6,331 nucleotides of DNA. It comes from Anaerolineales bacterium (lineage in GTDB: Bacteria; Chloroflexota; Anaerolineae; Anaerolineales; UBA6663). The notes under the pieces are model-generated. The model saw only the letters and a list, made by a program, of their open reading frames with translations, ran no database searches and had not been told where the DNA came from. The position numbers and the translations under genes are program-made. The stretch is from the NCBI GenBank assembly GCA_016789165.1, contig JAEURL010000520.1, forward strand, positions 1 through 6,331, read 5' to 3'. Below, piece after piece: positions 5,694-6,331 of this stretch (its first letter is position 1; every line of letters begins with the position of its first letter).

Positions 5694-6331
5694 ATGCCCC
5701 AACCCGTCCACTGCCTCGCCGTCCGCCCGCGTTCGGCCGCCAATCCGCGCGACCGCCGCCTGCTGGCTGACGCCCACGCGCTCGGGCTGACCGCCGTCAC
5801 CGCCCTGCAGGCCGCCGACCTGTACTTCCTGGCCGGCGACTTGGCCGCCGCGGACCAGCTGCGCCTGGCCCAGGACCTGCTCAGTGACCCGCTGATCGAG
5901 CGGCACGAGTGGCGCGCGGCGCGGACGCCGGCCCTGGGCCGGGGCCGCCACCTGATCGAAGTGGCACTGCGGCCCGGCGTCACCGACCCGGTGGCCGAGC
6001 AGATCGTGCGCGCCGCCGCCGAGCTGGGCGTGCCGCAGGTGCGCGCCGCCGCCACCGGCCAGCGCTACCTGATCCACGGCCGGCTGACGGAGGCCGACCT
6101 GCACCGGCTGGCGCACGGCCTGCTGGCCAATCCCGTCATCCAGCACTACGCCCTCGGCCCCATCGCGCCCAGCTTCCCGGAGCCGGCCGCCGCCTCGGAC
6201 CGCACCGAGGTCATCCCGGTCCGCGCCCTGGAGGCGGCCGGCGCGCTGGCCCGCTCGCCAGCGCGCCGCGCCGCGCGGGGCCGGGGGCGGGTGGGGGCCC
6301 GGCCGGCCGGCTGGCGGGGCGGCCGGCCCGC
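5694..6331 (+). CDS. purL: Phosphoribosylformylglycinamidine synthase with N-terminal PurS-like domains (5' part only)
   Basis: FGAM synthase converts FGAR to FGAM with glutamine and ATP, the fourth step of purine synthesis. The window holds the first 212 codons, open to the right edge. Two PurS-like modules are visible. The first (about 4-72) reads VHCLAVRPRSAANPRD, DLYFLAGDL, LLSDPLIE; the second (about 86-154) reads HLIEVALRPGVTDPVAEQI, RYLIHGRL, LLANPVIQHY. PurS is normally a separate subunit of about 80 residues that bridges PurL and PurQ; here it is fused and apparently doubled. The PurL catalytic core itself lies outside the window, so the gene name rests on the PurS modules and on the linker (VIPVRALEAAGALARSPARR, 173-192), which resembles the start of the PurL domain. 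The last 20 or so residues are a Gly/Arg-rich run unlike the family, which suggests sequence error or real divergence. Confidence 0.75.
   Translation, partial: MPQPVHCLAVRPRSAANPRDRRLLADAHALGLTAVTALQAADLYFLAGDLAAADQLRLAQDLLSDPLIERHEWRAARTPALGRGRHLIEVALRPGVTDPVAEQIVRAAAELGVPQVRAAATGQRYLIHGRLTEADLHRLAHGLLANPVIQHYALGPIAPSFPEPAAASDRTEVIPVRALEAAGALARSPARRAARGRGRVGARPAGWRGGRP
6277..6297 (+). other. G-quadruplex motif in an A/T-free stretch
   Basis: Four G-runs of 4, 5, 3 and 5 are separated by CC, C and T (6277-6297), a full short-loop G-quadruplex pattern. Between 6261 and 6331 only two bases are A or T. It lies inside the purL reading frame at the right edge of the window. Confidence 0.6.

Noticed and set aside
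5559..6146. 195-codon minus-strand frame opposite purL
   Set aside because: The plus strand encodes recognisable PurS-like modules over the same bases; the minus-strand product resembles nothing and has no promoter.

Overview
The window comes from a very GC-rich bacterium (about 70% G+C by eye, strong G/C bias at third codon positions). An archaeal-type aspartate-semialdehyde dehydrogenase, a ThrA-like monofunctional aspartokinase and a PurL that begins with two PurS-like domains together suggest a Chloroflexota-like lineage. That placement is inference and was not tested by any search.

Layout. Positions 1-4983 hold four genes on the minus strand, read from right to left. A PucR/CdaR-type regulator (4983-3394) is followed 17 nt later by a dienelactone-hydrolase-family enzyme (3376-2678). 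Next comes a 186-nt gap and then an aspartate-pathway operon: aspartokinase (2491-1085) and asd (1030 to beyond the left edge). The plus-strand genes start after a divergent intergenic region (4984-5128) that carries promoters facing both ways. They are a GNAT acetyltransferase (5129-5590) and, after a 103-nt gap with its own promoter, the 5' end of purL (5694 to beyond the right edge). No RNA genes, CRISPR arrays or insertion sequences were seen.

The most interesting part is the gap upstream of the aspartokinase gene. It reads as a complete ribosome-mediated attenuator. It has a TTGACA / TACTTT promoter, and 8 nt after the -10 element an almost leaderless 25-codon ORF with the run LTTTTMRTMT (six Thr and two Met in ten codons). 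It also has a roughly 15-bp helix that buries the Thr codons, an antiterminator helix, and a 10-bp terminator hairpin with a T-rich tail just before the aspartokinase ribosome binding site. The inferred logic is that when charged tRNA-Thr (and possibly tRNA-Met) is scarce, the ribosome stalls, the antiterminator forms, and aspartokinase and Asd are made. The aspartokinase itself resembles the threonine-sensitive ThrA type, so transcriptional and allosteric control would answer to the same end product.

Other points of note are a heavily repeated 8-bp palindrome (GGCCGGCC, about 16 copies), the doubled PurS module at the start of PurL, and a nearly A/T-free right end with a G-quadruplex motif where the purL reading stops looking like its family.
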